From assembly GCA_963575745.1 (NCBI GenBank), contig CAUYUJ010022075.1, positions 87,501 to 128,933 of the forward strand: a stretch of 41,433 nucleotides of DNA, written 5' to 3'. The position numbers and the translations under genes are program-made. The DNA is from Prorocentrum cordatum (taxonomy: Eukaryota; Sar; Dinophyceae; Prorocentrales; Prorocentraceae). How positions within the stretch are numbered: the first letter of the stretch is position 1; each line of letters opens with the position of its first letter. Shown piece after piece: positions 38,249-41,433 of the stretch. The notes below the pieces were generated by a model, which saw only the letters and a list, made by a program, of their open reading frames with translations, made no database searches and was not told the DNA's origin.

Positions 38249-38406
38249 TTAGGTCGGGCATGTCCCCCTACAGGCGGATTTTGGACGAAAATTTAAACGA
38301 ATCCCACATGCTCAAAACATGTTTGAACATTTACAAAAAAATCATCCCCAGACAATCTTTTTACACATTTTGAATTTTTCTCCTGTAGAGGGACAGGCCC
38401 GACTCA
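38249..38406 (+). mobile_element. MITE-1 copy G
   Basis: It begins TTAGGTCGGGCATGTCCCCC and ends GGGACAGGCCCGACTCA. It keeps the core ATCATCCCCAGACAATC and TTTTGAATTTTTCTCCTG. The 5' palindrome is CCCCCTACAGGCGG, with one mismatch. No clear target duplication. Confidence 0.85.
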
Positions 38407-38779
38407 ACCCTACTGCGTAGTGCCACCTGGCCTTCTGTGACTTTGACTCGCCCGACGGTGCGGCCACCATCTACACTTTGGAAACCTCCGAAGCAGGAGC
38501 AGGAGCAGGGAGGCGGACGAGGACGGGGAAGACTGGGCTGGCGAGAGCAACCGACCTCCCCTCAGTGGGCAGCACCGAGCTCCCGGCAGAAACTTCTGGA
38601 CGGGGCGACGCGGCCCTCTGGGATCGTGTCGCCAGTCTCCCGCGTGGAGTAGGCCCTGCCGTCCCCCGCCCAACCCTCTGCCTCTCTCCTGCCGGGAGGG
38701 GCAGGAGCACGAAATCAGGAGCAGGAGGGTCACAAGTGGTTGGCGGGAGTGGGAAAGGGGAGGCAAGGGAAGCAGTCGA

Positions 38780-38995
38780 TGATGTGGTCGTCGTGGTCGT
38801 CGTGGTGGTGGTGGTGGTGTTAGTGGTGGTGGTGGTGGTCGTCGTCGTCCTGGTGGTCGTGGTGGTCGCACTCATCGTCTCTTCGTCATCTCGTAGTCAA
38901 AGGTCGTGGTGGTGGTCGTCGTCGTCGTCGTCGTGGTGGTCGTCGTAGTCGTCGTGTCGAGGAGGATGATATCGCAGTCGTCGTGGTGGTTCTCA
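38780..38995. repeat. (GTC)/(GTGGTC) microsatellite
   Basis: GTGGTGGTGGTCGTC-type repeats in two blocks (38783-38870 and 38905-38960). Confidence 0.9.
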
Positions 38996-38999
38996 CTGT

Positions 39000-39320
39000 C
39001 GTGGTCGTCGCCTCTTCCCGCCTCCTCTTCAGCCCCCTGCTCCTCCATTCTCCGCCTCATCCTCCTCCCCCTCATCCTCCTCCTCTTCTTCCTCCTCATG
39101 CCCCGCCGCCCTCCTGCACCCCCCCTGTGCCGCTTCCCTTCTGTCATTCATGTGCTGATCCTCATCCTCCTTCTTACATCCTTCGCCTTCTCGCCCTCCT
39201 CCTCCTCCTCCTCCTCCTCCTCCTCCTCCTCCTCCTCCTATGCTCTTCTATCCCCTTTCTTCCTCAAACCTCTCCCTCTTCCTGCAGCTCCTCCTCTTCA
39301 TCATCCTCCGCCTCCCTCCT
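39000..39320. repeat. CTC/TCC-rich tract
   Basis: A pyrimidine-rich block with a pure (CTC)n core at about 39197-39238. Confidence 0.9.
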
Positions 39321-39656
39321 TTGATCCCCTCACGGCGGAAGCAAACAAATCAGGGCCCAACTCAAGCAATCAATCGATGCTTCGATGGCCAGCCGCGTTT
39401 GGAAAACTAAGTAGCCTTCTGCTTCTCCAGTCGGGGACGTACTGACCAAGGTCAACGCAGGCCGGGGTCCGTCAGGCGCTGCAGAATCCTGCAAGATCCT
39501 GCAGGATCCTGCACCCAAGCATGGGTCAGTGCGCCCCTGGCTCCGCAGGGCCCTGCAAGACCCGGCGCCCGGACTGACCTTGCGCCCCGATCCAGGCCCT
39601 CCCCCCCCGCTGCTCGCCCTCACCCCCCCCGTCCCCCCCCCCCCCCGCGTGTGGGT

Positions 39657-39763
39657 CACTTTACAACCAGAAGCGCACTTTACAACCAGATGGGTCACTT
39701 TACAACCAGCTTACAAAATCCGAGAAGGGCACTTTACAACCAGGAAGGGCACTTTACAACCAG
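39657..39763 (-). repeat. Left subterminal motif array
   Basis: CACTTTACAACCAG at 39657, 39676, 39696, 39730 and 39750, plus a worn copy at 39711. One isolated inverted copy lies at 39854-39867. Confidence 0.9.
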
Positions 39764-40049
39764 GCAAGTAAAAACACATATTGAATGCACGCGTGCCTTT
39801 CCCTGAAATCTCCGCGGGCAAGCGCAAGGGTGGCTTTGGGCTCTTTGAGGCATGTTGGTTGTAAAGTTGCCCATCGCGCACGAAGAAGCACTGCGCACGA
39901 GTTGGCGATGCGGCGACCTGGTGCGCTATGGCATGTTGCGTGCTGGTGGGCGGATTCGAGTTTTGACCTGCTCTCTAAGCTCTGTCGGTCAGTTCTGCCA
40001 TTGCTTGCTCTGCTTTTTTTCTGACGGGCGAAGGCTAGTCGCGCAGGAC

Positions 40050-40335
40050 ATACGAATAAACCATGATCCCGTCCAAGACTGGAGCTACATGGCTGTGGAA
40101 AGCTGTAGTGGGAGATGTGGTGGTAGCGGGGGCTACACTGGGAACTGCATGGTGTTGGGAAGTTGCGGTGGCAACTGTGGTGGTCGCCAGGCAACGGTGG
40201 GAACTGCGGTGGTAGCTGGGCTGCAATGGGATTTGCGGTAGTAGCGGGGGGTCAGTCGGAATTGTGGAGGTAGCGGGGCTGCAGCGGTAAGTGTGGTGGT
40301 AGCAGGCACAAAAGGTGGCGGTGATGCGCTGTCAC
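40050..40335 (+). repeat. Degenerate TGYGGTGGTAGC repeat
   Basis: GTGGTGGTAGCGGGG, GCGGTGGCAACTGTGG, GCGGTGGTAGCTGGGCTGC and similar pieces recur about every 40-60 bases. They give Gly-rich frames of no clear meaning. Confidence 0.7.
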
Positions 40336-40781
40336 GGTGGCTCAAGCTGCTGCGCTGGCACGGTGGCTGATGCTGCTGCCCGAGCAAGATACCTGCGTTG
40401 CTGCGCTGGCACCGTGGCTGACGCCGGAAGAAACGATCTTCGAAATAGTTGCATTTATTCGGAACGTTGAACCTCGATCTTCCAAGACGAGGAGCAGCAG
40501 GGGGCCAACTGGGCCTGGCGCACTTAGTTCCTTGCAGAACACCGTGGGGCTTCAGGGGCCAACGTGGCCCAAGAGACCCGCGGTGCCAATGGCCTAGTTC
40601 CCTGGAGCGCTGGGCCCTTGTGGAGGCCACTGGGCTCGCTTCCTGTGAGTGACCCCTAAAATGGGCAACGCGTCGCCCTAAGCCTTCCTACGTACGCTGT
40701 CGCCTTATTCCCGCGCGAGCACGGGGCCCTTGTTGAGGCCGCTTGGCCCCTGCTAGCAAGCCCTGTCTTAGTCTGCTGGGC

Positions 40782-41000
40782 TCAGAGCGCCAGAGCGTCC
40801 AGGCGCTCGGGCTCAGAGGCATCGCTGGGGCCTGCTCAGAGCGTCCAGGCGCTCGGGCTCAGAGGCATCGCTGGGGCCTGCGCGGAGCGTCCAGGTCCTC
40901 GGGCTCAGAGGCATCGCTGGGGCCTGCGCAGGGCGTCCAGGTCCTCGGGCTCAGAGGCATCGCTGGGGCCTGCCCAGAGAGTTCAGGCGCTCGGGCTCCA
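40782..41000 (+). repeat. 46-bp tandem repeat, 4-5 units
   Basis: GGCATCGCTGGGGCCTG starts at 40818, 40864, 40910 and 40956, exactly 46 apart. Each unit has GAGCGTCCAGG and CTCGGGCTCAGA. Confidence 0.95.
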
Positions 41001-41150
41001 GAGCGCCCACGTGCCCTGGATCACTTCTCAGAACGTCCGCGCGCCATGGAGCACTTTTGAGAGCGCCCACTTGCTCTGGAGCATTTTTCAGAGCGCCCAC
41101 TTGCTCTGGGGCATTTTTCAGAGCGCCCACTTGCTCTGCAGCACTTTGCG
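41001..41150 (+). repeat. 30-bp tandem repeat, five units
   Basis: GAGCGCCCAC (one GAACGTCCGC) starts at 41001, 41031, 41061, 41091 and 41121, followed by TTGCTCTGGAGCATTTTTCA. Confidence 0.95.
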
Positions 41151-41180
41151 GAACGCCCAAACACGCACGGCCATTCTGAG

Positions 41181-41370
41181 CTGGTTGTAAAGTGGTCCGT
41201 TCTGGTTGTAAAGTGGCCCGTTCTGGTTGTAAAGTGGTCCGTTCTGGTTGTAAAGTGGGCCGTTCTGGTTGCAAAGTGGACGTTCTCGATGAAAAACCAT
41301 ACTTTCCAATCCTGTGTTGGTTGTAAAGTAACCCATCTGGTTGTAAAGTGGTTGTTCTGGTTGTAAAGAG
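41181..41370 (+). repeat. Right subterminal motif array
   Basis: CTGGTTGTAAAGTG starts at 41181, 41202, 41223, 41244 and (with one change) 41265, exactly 21 apart. Variants follow near 41317, at 41337 and at 41357. The orientation is opposite to the left array. Confidence 0.95.
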
Positions 41371-41433
41371 ACCGAATCTCCCCCGCCCCCCCACCCCTGG
41401 ATCCCTCACTCTCGCCGCTTGCCTGATCTCTAC

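Larger units (their letters stand above)
39640..41372. mobile_element. Probable 1.7-kb DNA transposon with TTTACAACCAG ends
   Basis: The left end has CTTTACAACCAGA three times at ~20-base steps (39657, 39676, 39696). The right end has the complement three times at 20-base steps reading inwards (41370, 41350, 41330). Aligned as inverted ends they agree over about 55 bases, including the spacer CAGATGGGTCACTTTACAACC (right-end version has TTA for TCA). C-rich DNA lies outside both ends. Inner copies extend each array. The interior (39780-41000) has no recognised transposase; frames of 129 and 165 codons look repeat-driven. Likely a non-autonomous element, as in families with subterminal motif arrays. 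Confidence 0.65.

Noticed and set aside
1-41433. Hundreds of open frames of 60-400 codons on both strands
   Set aside because: Most overlap a frame on the other strand, follow microsatellites or GC-rich DNA, and give low-complexity proteins. Only EFL, the PIF1-like fragments, the LINE parts and one unknown unit show real protein character.

Overview
This window looks like nuclear DNA from a dinoflagellate, and it is gene-poor and full of decayed repeats. Three things suggest this. There is a broken copy of the EFL translation GTPase, a gene typical of dinoflagellates and some other protists. A short match to the 3' end of the dinoflagellate spliced leader sits 132 bases upstream of it. There is also a LINE-type retrotransposon relic with a C-terminal zinc finger. 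The GC-rich composition, long trinucleotide arrays and lack of bacterial-style genes agree. The assignment is inference from reading; no search was run. I see no gene that is convincingly intact, no tRNA or rRNA, and no CRISPR array.

Layout. 1-6.5 kb holds low-complexity DNA and tandem repeats (TATG-rich DNA, a 96-bp repeat x6, an ATCGAT-type 12-bp repeat, a 189-bp repeat x2, AGCCT-rich DNA). 6.5-10.03 kb holds three copies of one element. They share the same 3' end but are cut off at different 5' points, and two still carry the C-terminal part of a PIF1-like DNA helicase. 10.1-10.9 kb is the EFL pseudogene. 11-19.2 kb is mostly unrecognised sequence with small inverted-repeat (MITE-like) elements. 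19.55-21.1 kb is a LINE that has lost its reverse transcriptase, followed at 21.17-21.94 kb by a frameshifted unknown coding region. 22.4-32.3 kb is repeats, foldback elements and microsatellites. 32.3-33.8 kb is a 100-bp satellite. 34.6-35.8 kb is a compound repeat element sitting inside a 70-bp tandem array. 36.6-37.35 kb is a tandem array that grades into an 11-bp minisatellite. 39.6-41.37 kb is a probable 1.7-kb transposon with mirrored arrays of a TTTACAACCAG motif at its two ends.

How the parts relate. The main signal is layers of mobile DNA, not a pathway. One MITE family (called MITE-1 here) occurs seven times. Its 136-168 bp copies begin TTAGGTCGGGC and end GCCCGACTTA, and most 5' ends contain a small palindrome. 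One copy lies in a segment whose related segment 500 bp away lacks it, which gives an empty site and a 9-bp target duplication. Another copy is split by about 870 bp. At least five other foldback or MITE-like families have one to three copies each. The best candidates for undescribed systems are MITE-1, the helicase-tail element, the TTTACAACCAG element and the compound repeat element.
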